Assembly (NCBI RefSeq): GCF_012641475.1
Contig: NZ_JABAIL010000005.1
Location: 186,001 to 250,000 of the forward strand
DNA length: 64,000 nt
DNA from: Flammeovirga agarivorans
GTDB lineage: Bacteria; Bacteroidota; Bacteroidia; Cytophagales; Flammeovirgaceae
Direction: 5' to 3'
How positions within the stretch are numbered: position 1 is the first letter of the stretch; each line of letters starts with the position of its first letter. Both the position numbers and the translations under genes were made by a program. Under the pieces are notes generated by a model, which was not told the DNA's origin, searched no databases, and worked only from the letters and a program-made list of their open reading frames with translations. Positions 45,028 through 54,104 of this stretch are shown piece after piece.

Positions 45028-45357
45028 ATGGAAAATAAAAAATATGAATGTCCGCTTCGGTTCACGATGGATCTGATTGGAAGTAAGTGGAAATCCTTGG
45101 TGTTATTTCATCTACTAAAGGGTGGAATGCGTTCAGGAGAACTACAGAAAACATTAAAAGATATATCAAATAAAATGTTTACTCAAACAGTGAGAGAATT
45201 AGAGGAAGATCAGTTGATTCAAAGAAGGATTTTTCCAGAGGTTCCACCTCGAGTTGAGTATGAATTAACCCCATTAGGGAAATCGTTAGAAGACATACTA
45301 ATTCAGATGGATGACTGGGGGAGGAATGTAATAGAAGATATAAAAAAAGAACGCTAG
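45028..45357 (+). CDS. HxlR-family transcriptional regulator
   Basis: A 109-residue winged-helix protein of the HxlR family. The N-terminal Cys (YECPLRFTMDLIGSKWKSLVLFHLLKGG) is the conserved residue through which several members sense electrophiles or redox stress. The wing and recognition helix follow (ELQKTLKDISNKMFTQTVRELEEDQLIQR), then VEYELTPLGKSLEDIL. It is divergent from the VOC gene, the usual arrangement for a detoxification enzyme and its regulator. The inducing signal is unknown. Confidence 0.9.
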   Translation: MENKKYECPLRFTMDLIGSKWKSLVLFHLLKGGMRSGELQKTLKDISNKMFTQTVRELEEDQLIQRRIFPEVPPRVEYELTPLGKSLEDILIQMDDWGRNVIEDIKKER

Positions 45358-45378
45358 GTACAAAGTATCTAGCGTTCT
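45348..45378 (-). terminator. Hairpin over the hxlR stop codon
   Basis: Stem AGAACGCTAG (45348-45357, including the TAG stop) / CTAGCGTTCT (45369-45378). On the plus strand no T run follows. On the minus strand it is followed by seven T, so it looks like a terminator for minus-strand transcription, though no minus-strand gene lies upstream of it. Confidence 0.4.
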
Positions 45379-45737
45379 CCAAGCTCTCTCTTCAATCTAT
45401 TCATCTGACTTCTATGCTGCTTAACATAGTTTTTCTTTAGATATTTTGTTGAAACCATTCTAATGGTTCAACTACGTATCAATGTCTTTTTGAGTACATT
45501 ACAAATGTCATCATATGTTCCTTTAAAATGAAGGTATTTATACTTTTTAATCTTATTTGCTCAAGTTTAAACCTTATTTAAGAATTATATTAAAAAATTA
45601 CTTAAAATATGTATCGGTGTTACGAAACCATTTCCTTAATGACTTTAAATTTCAACTGAAATAGATTAGCAAGTAAATTGCTATTAACTGTGCTTAACAT
45701 TTATTAAATTGCAGATCGACTAACTCATTTAATTTAT
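45358..45737. other. Intergenic region between hxlR and the large lipoprotein
   Basis: 380 bases without a credible ORF on either strand. Besides the hairpin at its left edge, it holds an inverted repeat GTTGAaACCATT / ATGGTTCAAC at 45448-45472 (ten pairs, one bulged A) without a T run. The rest appears featureless and AT-rich. Confidence 0.4.
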
Positions 45738-47336
45738 ATGAAACTTCAAACGCTCATATCATATATTCTACTATTAGCTGTTTTTGCATCATGTATTGCT
45801 TTAGAAGATGACTTTTCTCCTAGTATTTCTTCCATGGAAATCGAGGAAAATAAGGTCTTTCATTACAAAGATACTTTCAACTTAAGTGTTACGTTCTCAG
45901 ACAATGTATTGATCTCTGAAGCAACGATCTCTATAGGTGAGGTAAACCCTGAAAGTAGCTCTGTTTTTACTTTTTCTTTTGACTCTACCTATGCTGATAT
46001 TCAGGCAAGAGCATTGGCTATCGATTCCTCGTTAGTGATTCCTGCTTACGTTCCAACAGGGCAATATTTCTTGGCATTAAAAAATAAAGATGCAGGAGAT
46101 AACGTAATGGTAGATTCGATCTTTTTCCGAATAGAATCAGATACTATATTACCTTCATTTTCTTCAGATATCTCAGTGATGTCAGCTATTGAGGGAAATC
46201 AAGAAAGTACAGTTTATTGTAGAGGTGAACGACTATTATTATCTGGTATCTTATCTGATAATATTGGTCTTACGAAATTGAGTGTACAGTTTGCTGATAG
46301 CTCTCCAAGAAACTTCTTAATACAAGGAGATTCATTGGATATTAATGATATCGTTCAACGACAAATTTTTATTCCTGAGTCGCTAGAGAACGGGATAGAT
46401 ACATTAACTTTAACTCTAGAAGACGAGTACAGTAATGTTTCTGTTAAGAAAATACCTTTAGAAATTAATTGTGATGATGTTGCAGCCAATTTTGCATCAT
46501 ATGAGTCCACTCAAGAAATACCATCAGATCGTATTGTTTTAATTTATCCTGGTACTCCATTCCAATTAACTTCATTAATTGCTGAAGATGAAGGTGGATT
46601 AGATTCAGTACAATTAGAAGTAAGTAGAATACCTGTTTCTTCTGACGGAAGTACTTCTACTCCAATTATCGAGCAGTTTGTTGAAGTCGCTTTAAATGGA
46701 GTGAATACAATAGATTTAGCTACCTTAGAAGATTTGAACTTTAATTTTGAATTTGATGAACTAACTACTGATGCAGGTGAAACGATTTTCATTAATGTGA
46801 AAATAAAAGACCAAGAGCAAACGTGGGATAATGCTTCATTCTTTAGATTCTCCTTGGTGGCAAGAGAAGATTTGGCTCCATCAATAACTGTAACAGACTT
46901 CATCTTTAATGATACTAAAGAATATGTTCCTGAAAATGAACCGTATGCTTTAACACCTCAAACAAATAGTATCAATATTAAATTAGAAGGTAAAATCTAT
47001 GAAAATGTAGGTTTACAATCTGTACTAATTGAATTCATTGATTTAGGATTAGGATCAAGAGGTACGTCAGCAAGTAAAACAGTTACTGAGTTTTCATCTT
47101 ACCCTGTTGATTTAGGAAGTCTGATCTCAGATCTACAAATGGTAGTTCCTTCAATGAATCAGGCAGATTTATATGAATACTCTCAAACCGATTTCCGTTT
47201 AAGAATTCTTGCTACCGACATCAGAGGTCAAACGGATGAAATCATCTACAACTTCAGTGTTGATTATAGTTTAGCAATCGAAGAAGGAGAGGGAGAAGTG
47301 GAAGAGCCAATTCTTCCAGGTAGAAAGGGATTTTAA
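45738..47336 (+). CDS. Large lipoprotein with repeated Ig-like domains
   Basis: A 532-residue lipoprotein: signal MKLQTLISYILLLAVFASC with lipobox Cys19. The mature part consists of about four beta-rich Ig-like segments with a recurring scheme: a strand with D/S/L pattern, then phrases such as FSDNVLISEATISI, LSDNIGLTKLSVQF, AEDEGGLDSVQLEV and IYENVGLQSVLIEF. This resembles the DUF4625/cohesin-like repeat of Bacteroidota surface proteins. No catalytic motif is visible. It stands alone between intergenic stretches and ends at a terminator. Likely a surface or periplasmic structural protein. Confidence 0.7.
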   Translation: MKLQTLISYILLLAVFASCIALEDDFSPSISSMEIEENKVFHYKDTFNLSVTFSDNVLISEATISIGEVNPESSSVFTFSFDSTYADIQARALAIDSSLVIPAYVPTGQYFLALKNKDAGDNVMVDSIFFRIESDTILPSFSSDISVMSAIEGNQESTVYCRGERLLLSGILSDNIGLTKLSVQFADSSPRNFLIQGDSLDINDIVQRQIFIPESLENGIDTLTLTLEDEYSNVSVKKIPLEINCDDVAANFASYESTQEIPSDRIVLIYPGTPFQLTSLIAEDEGGLDSVQLEVSRIPVSSDGSTSTPIIEQFVEVALNGVNTIDLATLEDLNFNFEFDELTTDAGETIFINVKIKDQEQTWDNASFFRFSLVAREDLAPSITVTDFIFNDTKEYVPENEPYALTPQTNSINIKLEGKIYENVGLQSVLIEFIDLGLGSRGTSASKTVTEFSSYPVDLGSLISDLQMVVPSMNQADLYEYSQTDFRLRILATDIRGQTDEIIYNFSVDYSLAIEEGEGEVEEPILPGRKGF

Positions 47337-47396
47337 TATATAATTACAATGATATACTGAATTAAAAATACAGTAGTTTCAATATAAAAAGGAAAG

Positions 47397-47437
47397 AGGC
47401 TGTCTCATGATTGAATAATTGGGGCAGTCTTTTTTTG
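47397..47437 (+). terminator. Terminator after the large lipoprotein
   Basis: AGGCTGTCTCA / TGGGGCAGTCT, 11 pairs with three G-T wobbles, followed by seven T. Confidence 0.75.
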
Positions 47438-47774
47438 TGATCATGGTACAAAAAACTTAGTAATTGATTACGGAAGTTTTCTATTCGTGTCAAATAATAG
47501 ATTTTTAAGTATCAAAATAAGCTAGTAAACTATTTGACTGTCTATTTATAAGAGTGCTTGTAAATAGTCACTTTTTTAGAGGAGGTGTAAAACTGAAAAC
47601 TAATTATCATGAAAATTTTCTTTCACTCTAATGAGTTTAGAATTCTCTTTCTTTATGATTGTAAAAGTGGGTGAAAAAATTGGTGAGTTTATTTATCATG
47701 TTTCACACTAGAAGGATTTAAATCATTTTAATATAAGTTTATAAAGCCCTTTTGAGAGGTATTTAGGAGATATT
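47438..47774. other. Intergenic region with an orphan terminator-like hairpin
   Basis: About 340 bases without a credible ORF. At 47539-47577, TGTCTATTTA / TAAATAGTCA (nine of ten pairs) is followed by six T, resembling an intrinsic terminator on the plus strand with no gene in front. A perfect AGGAGG lies just beyond it, but no start codon is at a suitable distance. No promoter motif was found upstream. Confidence 0.35.
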
Positions 47775-47811
47775 AAAAAGCACCATATGAAGATACATAT
47801 GGTGCTTTTTT
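47775..47811. terminator. Terminator of the dihydroorotase-like gene
   Basis: Perfect 15-base stem AAAAAGCACCATATG / CATATGGTGCTTTTT, six-base loop, T-rich on both strands, 20 bases beyond the minus-strand stop. Confidence 0.88.
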
Positions 47812-47830
47812 ATATAGCTACGTAAAAATA

Positions 47831-49102
47831 TTACGCTTCTACCAATTGTCCTTTGTTGATAACCGCTATCGCTTTTCCTTTAAATTGAGTGCCAATAAAT
47901 GGAGTGTTATCTGATTTAGATTGAATATCTTTTTTCTCAAAAGTCCACTCATGGAACGGGTCAAAAACTGTTATTGTAGCTTTTTCTCCTTCTTTAATAG
48001 TAGCTGAATCAGCTTTTAAGATTGATCTTGGCGTAGTTGATAACTTCTCAATAATTGTATCAACAGAAATACCCTGAGGTAAATTGGAGATGATATTAGC
48101 GAAAGCTGTTTCTAAACCTAAGATTCCACAATCAGCCAAATCAAACTCTAACCTTTTTGATTCAGTATCTTGTGGTGTATGTGATGAAACGATGGAGTCA
48201 ATAGTTCCATCTTTAATTCCTTCCCATAGAGCGTCAATATCTTCTTGAGAGCGGAAAGGAGGCCATACTTTTTTATTTGTATCAAAGTCTGATAAAGATT
48301 CGTCTGTTAAAGCAATTTGATGTGCTGCGATGTCACAAGTAACTTTAAGGCCATCAGCTTTTGCTTTTCGAATTAAATCGACAGATTCTTTTGCTGATAT
48401 ATTGGCAAAGTGTACTCTACCATCTGTATAACTCAATAAAGCTAGGATTTTCTGGATGGCTAGCCATTCTGCTACATTAGGTATTCCCCTTGTACCCATT
48501 AAGGTACTCGGAACGCCTTCGTTCATATGGCCATCATTGTCTAATGTCTTCTCATTAGCTAATTCTACCATCAATCCATCAAATTTTTGCATATACATGA
48601 TAGCTCTTTTCATTACACCTAAGTGCCATGAATGATGTATACCATCTGTGAAAGCTACCGCACCGGCTTCATGCATATCGATATACTCGTTCATTTCTTC
48701 TCCTTTTGCATTCTTAGTTAATGCTCCCATTGGGTGAAGTTGAACTGGAGTAAAAGCGCTCATTTGTTTAATAAAATGTACACTTTCTTTTGTCTGTACT
48801 GTAGGGTTTGTATTCGGTAAAGTGGCTACATCTGTAAACCCACCAAAAGCAGCTGCTTTACATAAAGAAGCAATGTCTTCTTTGAATTCTTCACCTGGCT
48901 CGTTTAAAGTAGAACGCATATCTAACCAACCTGCAGATACCCATAATCCATCTGTATCAATCGATTTTGCATTGGGAGCAGTAATTGGAGATGTTGAAAC
49001 CTCATCGATTACACCATCTTTAATTAAGATATAAACATTTTGTTGATGATAAGGGGAAGTTGTATTTGATACTCTTACGTTATTGAGCAAAATTTCTTTC
49101 AT
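47831..49102 (-). CDS. Dihydroorotase-like protein lacking metal ligands
   Basis: A 423-residue amidohydrolase-fold protein close to dihydroorotase (third step of pyrimidine synthesis). The start is the ATG at 49102; a TTG five codons earlier is possible. The flanking family sequence is kept (GWLDM...EPGEEFKEDI, AAAFGGFTDVATLPNTNP), but the HxH of the metal site is Arg63-Ser-Thr65 and the substrate Arg of HLREPG is Asn67. The later His sites are also altered (FANISAKES), and the catalytic Asp motif DHAPH reads SHTPQ. It is therefore probably inactive as a dihydroorotase. Pseudomonas has a comparable inactive PyrC' that supports aspartate transcarbamoylase; a similar role is plausible. pyrB is not in the window. 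Confidence 0.85.
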   Translation of the reverse strand: MKEILLNNVRVSNTTSPYHQQNVYILIKDGVIDEVSTSPITAPNAKSIDTDGLWVSAGWLDMRSTLNEPGEEFKEDIASLCKAAAFGGFTDVATLPNTNPTVQTKESVHFIKQMSAFTPVQLHPMGALTKNAKGEEMNEYIDMHEAGAVAFTDGIHHSWHLGVMKRAIMYMQKFDGLMVELANEKTLDNDGHMNEGVPSTLMGTRGIPNVAEWLAIQKILALLSYTDGRVHFANISAKESVDLIRKAKADGLKVTCDIAAHQIALTDESLSDFDTNKKVWPPFRSQEDIDALWEGIKDGTIDSIVSSHTPQDTESKRLEFDLADCGILGLETAFANIISNLPQGISVDTIIEKLSTTPRSILKADSATIKEGEKATITVFDPFHEWTFEKKDIQSKSDNTPFIGTQFKGKAIAVINKGQLVEA

Positions 49103-49216
49103 GGTGCTGTAACTCAAAAGACCTTTAAAAATTCTCGGCTACAATCCATTTTAATGTTATTGGGAGTAACCGCACAAATGTACATTGTAAATAATAAATT
49201 TTGAAAATATAGGGCA

Positions 49217-49243
49217 CAAAAAAAGAGATACAAAAAGTATCTC
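49217..49243 (-). terminator. Terminator of the RsbV/RsbW-like pair
   Basis: GAGATAC / GTATCTC with a five-base loop; on the minus strand it is followed by seven T. It lies 18 bases beyond the RsbW-like stop. Confidence 0.8.
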
Positions 49244-49260
49244 GTTCAATTTGGAAGAGT

Positions 49261-49674
49261 TCAAAGCTGTTTTACAAGTCTACATACCTGATGTTTTCCG
49301 ACTTGTACAACCTGAACGGCATCCATAATATTTTTAACCAATCTAAGTCCCATTCCTCCTTTACGATGTTCTTTAATTACATCTGTAATAGCAGGAGATT
49401 GATATGCTTTAATATCAAAAGCTTCGCCATCGTCTTTAATTTCAATCACTACCTCTTTTTCATTGTCTTGGGTAGAAACAGAAACTTCTATTTCCTTGGT
49501 AGGATCACAGCTGTTTGAATGAATCATCCTGTTTGCACAGACCTCATCGACTGCTACAACGATCATATCTCTTTGGGAAAGAGGTACACTGTAGTTGTCT
49601 AAAGCCGAGAGCAGAAACTCACGGATTTCATGAAGGTTGGTCGTTTCACAGTTGACTTTTTTTCTAAACATCAC
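49261..49674 (-). CDS. RsbW-like anti-sigma/partner-switching kinase
   Basis: A 137-residue GHKL ATPase of the RsbW/SpoIIAB type (HATPase_c_2). The N box VAVDEVCANRMIHSN (about 46-60), the G1 box IEIKDDGEAFD (about 78-88) and the G2 box GGMGLRLVKNIMD (about 108-120) are all visible. It would bind and phosphorylate the STAS protein encoded ten bases upstream. In Bacteroidota these modules do not usually control a SigB, so the released target may be something else. No phosphatase (RsbU) or sigma gene lies nearby. Confidence 0.87.
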   Translation of the reverse strand: MMFRKKVNCETTNLHEIREFLLSALDNYSVPLSQRDMIVVAVDEVCANRMIHSNSCDPTKEIEVSVSTQDNEKEVVIEIKDDGEAFDIKAYQSPAITDVIKEHRKGGMGLRLVKNIMDAVQVVQVGKHQVCRLVKQL

Positions 49675-49684
49675 TGTTTTTAAA

Positions 49685-50026
49685 TTATAAAATATTGATG
49701 GCCTCTTCTTTACTGGCTGCCAAGTTTAAAAATTGATCTACACCTAAAATTTCGAATACACTTTTGATGTTGTCAGCAACATTAAACAATACCATAGTAA
49801 TACTATTCTTTTCGATATCGTCTAATCTTGAAGTAAATACACCAATTCCTGCAGAAGAAATATAAGTTAATCCTACACAATCAATTAATAACTTCTTATC
49901 ACCTTTATCGATGCACTCTTGAAGTTCAGTATCAAGTTCAATAGATGAGCTTGCATCTAATTCTCCAACTACACTGATTAGTGTGAAGTCATTCTCTTGT
50001 ACAACATTAACGTCTACTTTGGTCAT
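49685..50026 (-). CDS. STAS-domain anti-sigma factor antagonist-like protein
   Basis: A 113-residue single STAS domain of the RsbV/SpoIIAA type. The phosphorylation loop LTYISSAGIGVF carries serines 57/58 at the position of the phosphoserine in SpoIIAA; the usual Asp before it is Ile here. GELDASSSIELDTEL is the typical N-terminal part. It precedes the kinase gene by ten bases, forming a two-gene partner-switch operon. Its upstream boundary is the queA terminator region. Confidence 0.88.
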   Translation of the reverse strand: MTKVDVNVVQENDFTLISVVGELDASSSIELDTELQECIDKGDKKLLIDCVGLTYISSAGIGVFTSRLDDIEKNSITMVLFNVADNIKSVFEILGVDQFLNLAASKEEAINIL

Positions 50027-50091
50027 TATGTATACGGTTTAACTTCATTAAGGTTTCCCTTAATTTTAATTTTTTTTAAATTTTTTACTAA

Positions 50092-50135
50092 TAAAAGAAA
50101 CAAAGGGTGTTAAAATCTCGTAGACCAACCCTTTG
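50092..50135 (-). terminator. Probable terminator after queA
   Basis: CAAAGGGT (50101-50108) pairs with ACCCTTTG (50128-50135); on the minus strand a T-rich tract follows. Moderate stem with a long loop. Confidence 0.6.
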
Positions 50136-50170
50136 TCTCTTTTGATGTCTCTTAAAAATGTTCAATTCTA

Positions 50171-51217
50171 TTAAAGAATCAACATTGCGTCGCCGTAGCT
50201 TAAGAAACGGTATTTTTCTTTGATTGCTTCTTCGTAAGCTCTCATTACTAAATCATAACCACCAAATGCAGCAGCCATCATTAATAATGTTGATTTAGGT
50301 TTATGGAAACCTGTAACCATAGAAGATACAATTTTGAAATCGTATGGAGGGAAGATAAATTTATCTGTCCAACCTTCGTTTGCTTTCAATGTATTTGAAG
50401 CCGAAACTGAAGTTTCTAAAGAACGTAATGCTGTAGTACCTACTGCACAAACATTTCTTTTTTCAGTCAACGCCTTATTAACAATCTCTACAGTCTGCTC
50501 ACCTACTTTGTAGTGCTCAGAGTCCATTTTGTGTTTTGTTAAATCTTCAACGTCTACATCTCTAAATGCACCTAACCCTACATGTAAAGTAATAGGAGTG
50601 ATATCTACAGATTTAATCTCTAAACGTTTTGCAACTTGTGGTGTAAAGTGTAAACCTGCTGATGGGGCAGCTACAGCACCTTTATTTTCTGCAAAAATTG
50701 TTTGGTAACGGTCACGATCGGCCGGTTCAGCTTCACGACCTAAGTCTCTTGGAATTGGAGTTTCTCCAAGTTCTTCAATTGTTTTGTAGAATTCTTCATC
50801 TTCACCGTCTACTAAGAAACGGATAGTTCTACCTCTTGAAGTTGTATTGTCAATGACTTCAGCCACTAAACTACCATCGCCAAAATACAATTTGTTACCT
50901 ACACGAATTTTACGAGCAGGATCAACTAAAACATCCCATAAATGAGACTCTTTGTTTAGTTCACGAAGAAGAAATACCTCGATCTTAGCACCAGTTTTTT
51001 CCTTGTTACCATATAATCTTGCAGGGAAAACTTTAGTGTCATTCGTCACTAATACATCACCCTCCTCGAAGTACTCTACAATATCTTTGAACAATCTGTG
51101 CTCAATTTCTCCTGTAGAACGGTGTAATACCATTAAACGTGCTTCGTCGCGGCTTTCTGCCGGGTATTGTGCTATTAGATCTGAAGGTAGATCAAACTGA
51201 AATTGGGATAGCTTCAT
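50171..51217 (-). CDS. queA: tRNA preQ1(34) S-adenosylmethionine ribosyltransferase-isomerase
   Basis: QueA transfers and isomerises the ribose of SAM onto preQ1-tRNA to give epoxyqueuosine. The 348-residue protein has the N-terminal [21 protein letters not shown], the GKVEVFL-like IEVFLLREL segment, the [10 protein letters not shown] motif and the [19 protein letters not shown]-terminal motif that identify the family. Length is standard. It is separated from the STAS gene by about 144 bases including a probable terminator, and is divergent from the FtsX-type permease. Confidence 0.95.
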   Translation of the reverse strand: MKLSQFQFDLPSDLIAQYPAESRDEARLMVLHRSTGEIEHRLFKDIVEYFEEGDVLVTNDTKVFPARLYGNKEKTGAKIEVFLLRELNKESHLWDVLVDPARKIRVGNKLYFGDGSLVAEVIDNTTSRGRTIRFLVDGEDEEFYKTIEELGETPIPRDLGREAEPADRDRYQTIFAENKGAVAAPSAGLHFTPQVAKRLEIKSVDITPITLHVGLGAFRDVDVEDLTKHKMDSEHYKVGEQTVEIVNKALTEKRNVCAVGTTALRSLETSVSASNTLKANEGWTDKFIFPPYDFKIVSSMVTGFHKPKSTLLMMAAAFGGYDLVMRAYEEAIKEKYRFLSYGDAMLIL

Positions 51218-51408
51218 GGAGTGAAATTACTATTTTTAATCTATCTATTAATATCGATATATTATCGCTTAACTTTTCTACTATACACACAAAATGCGTA
51301 CCTTGAAAATCAAGACGGTAAATTTAACAAATAAAGATCAGATAATTTCCAATAGATCAATAGATAAAGGATTTATTATCTAAAATCTTTCAATTTTTTT
51401 TGAAAATA

Positions 51409-52659
51409 ATGCTTTTCTTCAAACTTTTTTTTGAGAGTTTCCGATTTGCAGTCAATGCACTGAAAGAAAATATATTACGAACAGTTCTTTCACTATTAGG
51501 AGTGACCATCGGTATCTTTGCGATTATAGCCATTTTTACCTTAGTAGATGCATTGAATAATGGTATCCAAAATAGTTTATCTGCTTTTGGAGATAAAGTA
51601 ATGTATGTTGGAAAATGGCCTTTTGCTTTCAATGAACCCAATTACCCTTGGTGGAAATATTATAGAAGGCCTAGCCCTGATGTAAAGGAATTTAAGTTTA
51701 TCCAAGACAATGCAAAATGGGTAAAACACATAGCGATCTTTGAAGATAAAAGGGGAAATACTATTCAATATAAAAATAATTCTTTTGAAGATGGAAAGAT
51801 AGTAGGATGCTCATATGAGTATAATAAGATCACTTCTATGCCTATTGATCGAGGCAGATACTTTACTAAAAGTGAAATGACTGCAGGTGTTCAAAATACT
51901 ATAATTGGATACGATGTAGCCAAACAACTATTCCCTAGAGGTGATGCTCTTGGAAAAACGATTAAATCAAAAGGACAAAAATTTAAGGTAATCGGTATCT
52001 TCGAGAAGCAAGGAGAAAGTTTACTTTCCACTCCAAGTAATGATGAAATTATCCTTATTCCTTATAATTCTTTAGTGAAAATGTATACCTCAAAAGGACG
52101 AAACATTTCTCCAGTGCTTATTGCAAAAGGATATAAGCAAGATGAAGATATGGGAGAGATGCATGCAGAACTTAGGGGATTAATTAGAAGACATAGAGGA
52201 CTTAGGCCAAAAGAAGAAGATAATTTCGCCCTAAATAAAACGGATGCAATTGCAGACTTTATTAATGGTATAACAGGATCTTTAAAAATTGCCGGAGGAG
52301 TTATTGGTATGTTCTCCATCCTTGTTGGAGGATTTAGTATCGCCAATATTATGTTTGTGTCTGTAAAAGAAAGAACATCACAAATTGGTATACAGAAGGC
52401 ATTGGGTGCTAAAAATTACTTTATCTTATTACAGTTCTTATGTGAGTCGATGTTCCTTAGTTTCTTTGGAGGGGTTGGTGGACTTATTTTGGTCTCCTGT
52501 TTATCAATATTCTCAACAGAAACTTTTATTATCTCTCTAAATATTCAAAATTTGATCATAGGAATGGGTATCTCTGGGTTAGTCGGAATTATTTCGGGGT
52601 TAGCACCTGCCGTTTCAGCTGCCAGAATGGATCCTGTAGAAGCGATGAGAGCTTCATAG
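51409..52659 (+). CDS. MacB/FtsX-type ABC transporter permease
   Basis: A 416-residue permease. I start at ATG 51409 rather than the TTG three codons earlier. TM1 (about 18-40) follows the LRTVLSLLGVTIGIFAIIAI signature. A large periplasmic MacB-PCD domain (about 45-280) includes the MPIDRGRYFTKSE and GYDVAKQLFPRGDALGKTI motifs. Three C-terminal helices (about 290-410) form the FtsX domain, with RTSQIGIQKALGAK before the second and the ending AARMDPVEAMRAS. Such permeases act in lipoprotein release, toxin or peptide export. Its ATPase is not adjacent. Co-transcribed with the helicase gene 20 bases downstream by position only. Confidence 0.88.
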   Translation: MLFFKLFFESFRFAVNALKENILRTVLSLLGVTIGIFAIIAIFTLVDALNNGIQNSLSAFGDKVMYVGKWPFAFNEPNYPWWKYYRRPSPDVKEFKFIQDNAKWVKHIAIFEDKRGNTIQYKNNSFEDGKIVGCSYEYNKITSMPIDRGRYFTKSEMTAGVQNTIIGYDVAKQLFPRGDALGKTIKSKGQKFKVIGIFEKQGESLLSTPSNDEIILIPYNSLVKMYTSKGRNISPVLIAKGYKQDEDMGEMHAELRGLIRRHRGLRPKEEDNFALNKTDAIADFINGITGSLKIAGGVIGMFSILVGGFSIANIMFVSVKERTSQIGIQKALGAKNYFILLQFLCESMFLSFFGGVGGLILVSCLSIFSTETFIISLNIQNLIIGMGISGLVGIISGLAPAVSAARMDPVEAMRAS

Positions 52660-52679
52660 ATAAATTAATTATTAGATAG

Positions 52680-54089
52680 ATGATCACACCTTCTGAACGT
52701 ATCAGTTCACAATTTCCTTTTGAACCTACACAAGGTCAAAAAGTATTATTTGATTTATTTGACCCATTTATTCTGGAGAAAAACAACAGAAGGAACACTT
52801 TTCTATTAAAAGGATATGCAGGTACAGGTAAAACATCTGTAATTACTGCTCTATCTAATATTCTACGTTATTATAGCTACAAAACATTACTTATGGCGCC
52901 AACAGGAAGAGCAGCCAAAGTGATGTCATCTTATGCAAAACGAAAAGCGTTTACGATTCATCGAATTATCTATAAGCAAACGGAAGATCCTGATACCGGA
53001 GCCATGCGTTTTGAGAGAACAAAGAATAATGCTCAAAACACTATCTACATTGTAGACGAAGCATCTATGATTGATGATCAATCACATATGCAAGGGGAAG
53101 GATTATTGAGTTCTTTAATCCGATATGTTTTTCAAGATCCTAAGGCCAATAATAAATTATTACTAATTGGAGATACAGCACAGCTACCTCCTGTGAAACA
53201 AGATATTAGTCCGGCACTAGATGAAATATATCTTCAGAATATCTTCAAACTGAATATTATTAGTCATGAATTGACAGAGGTTGTTCGCCAAGCCTCAGAG
53301 TCTGGTATTCTTTACAATGCAACTCTTCTTAGAAATACATTGGTTACTAATGAAGATATAAAGTTTGTGACTTCTCCTTTTAAAGACATTTTTAAAATGG
53401 GGTCAGATCGTTTGGAAGATGGTTTATTATATGGATATGATAAATATGGAATTGAGAATACGGTGATTGTTACCAGATCAAACCGAGCAGCAACACAATA
53501 CAATCAATATATAAGAAGGCAAATTCATTATAGAGAAGATGAACTAGATGCTGGTGATTACCTAATGATTGTCCGCAATAATTACTTTTGGTTAGATGAG
53601 GATTCACCTGCTGGTTTTTTGGCTAATGGAGAGTTTATTGAAGTGACTAGAGTGGGTGGTATTGAAGAGAAATATGGTTTAAGATTTTGTGATATCCGTT
53701 TCAGGTTATTGGATTATGATGAGCATAATGTGGTAGAGGCAAAAATTATCTTAGATACCCTCCATTCTTTTACCCCTCAACTAAGTAATGAGGAAAATAG
53801 AAAATTGTACAATGCTGTAGTTGAAGAGTATGCCGATATTGAAAATCCGAGGTCTCGAATGAAAAGAATCCGAGAAGATGAATACTTAAATGCTCTACAG
53901 GTGAAATTTGCTTATGCACTTACTTGTCATAAGGCACAAGGTGGACAGTGGGATGCAATTTTTGTTGATATTGGTTTCTTGAGAGATGATATGCTAGACT
54001 CCGATTTTGTTCGTTGGCAGTATACAGCATTAACCCGAGCAAAATCGGAGTTGTTCTTAATGAACTATCCAGAAAGGTTTTTTAAATAA
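52680..54089 (+). CDS. RecD-like superfamily 1 DNA helicase
   Basis: A 469-residue ATP-dependent helicase related to RecD. The motifs are Walker A GYAGTGKT (45-52), MAPTGRAAKV (Ia), IVDEASMIDD (II), LIGDTAQLPPV (III), and the C-terminal UvrD-like LTCHKAQGGQWDAIFVDI (V) and YTALTRAKSELFL (VI). It lacks the N-terminal RecD region and is far shorter than RecD2, with only the helicase core. The C-terminal SH3-like insertion is also present. It is probably a stand-alone repair helicase. It follows the permease gene by 20 bases. Confidence 0.9.
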   Translation: MITPSERISSQFPFEPTQGQKVLFDLFDPFILEKNNRRNTFLLKGYAGTGKTSVITALSNILRYYSYKTLLMAPTGRAAKVMSSYAKRKAFTIHRIIYKQTEDPDTGAMRFERTKNNAQNTIYIVDEASMIDDQSHMQGEGLLSSLIRYVFQDPKANNKLLLIGDTAQLPPVKQDISPALDEIYLQNIFKLNIISHELTEVVRQASESGILYNATLLRNTLVTNEDIKFVTSPFKDIFKMGSDRLEDGLLYGYDKYGIENTVIVTRSNRAATQYNQYIRRQIHYREDELDAGDYLMIVRNNYFWLDEDSPAGFLANGEFIEVTRVGGIEEKYGLRFCDIRFRLLDYDEHNVVEAKIILDTLHSFTPQLSNEENRKLYNAVVEEYADIENPRSRMKRIREDEYLNALQVKFAYALTCHKAQGGQWDAIFVDIGFLRDDMLDSDFVRWQYTALTRAKSELFLMNYPERFFK

Positions 54090-54104
54090 TTAATTTCTTG
54101 AAGG

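Noticed and set aside
47578-47675. Short ORF after the perfect AGGAGG
   Set aside because: The nearest ATG is more than 20 bases away and encodes only 21 residues with no features.
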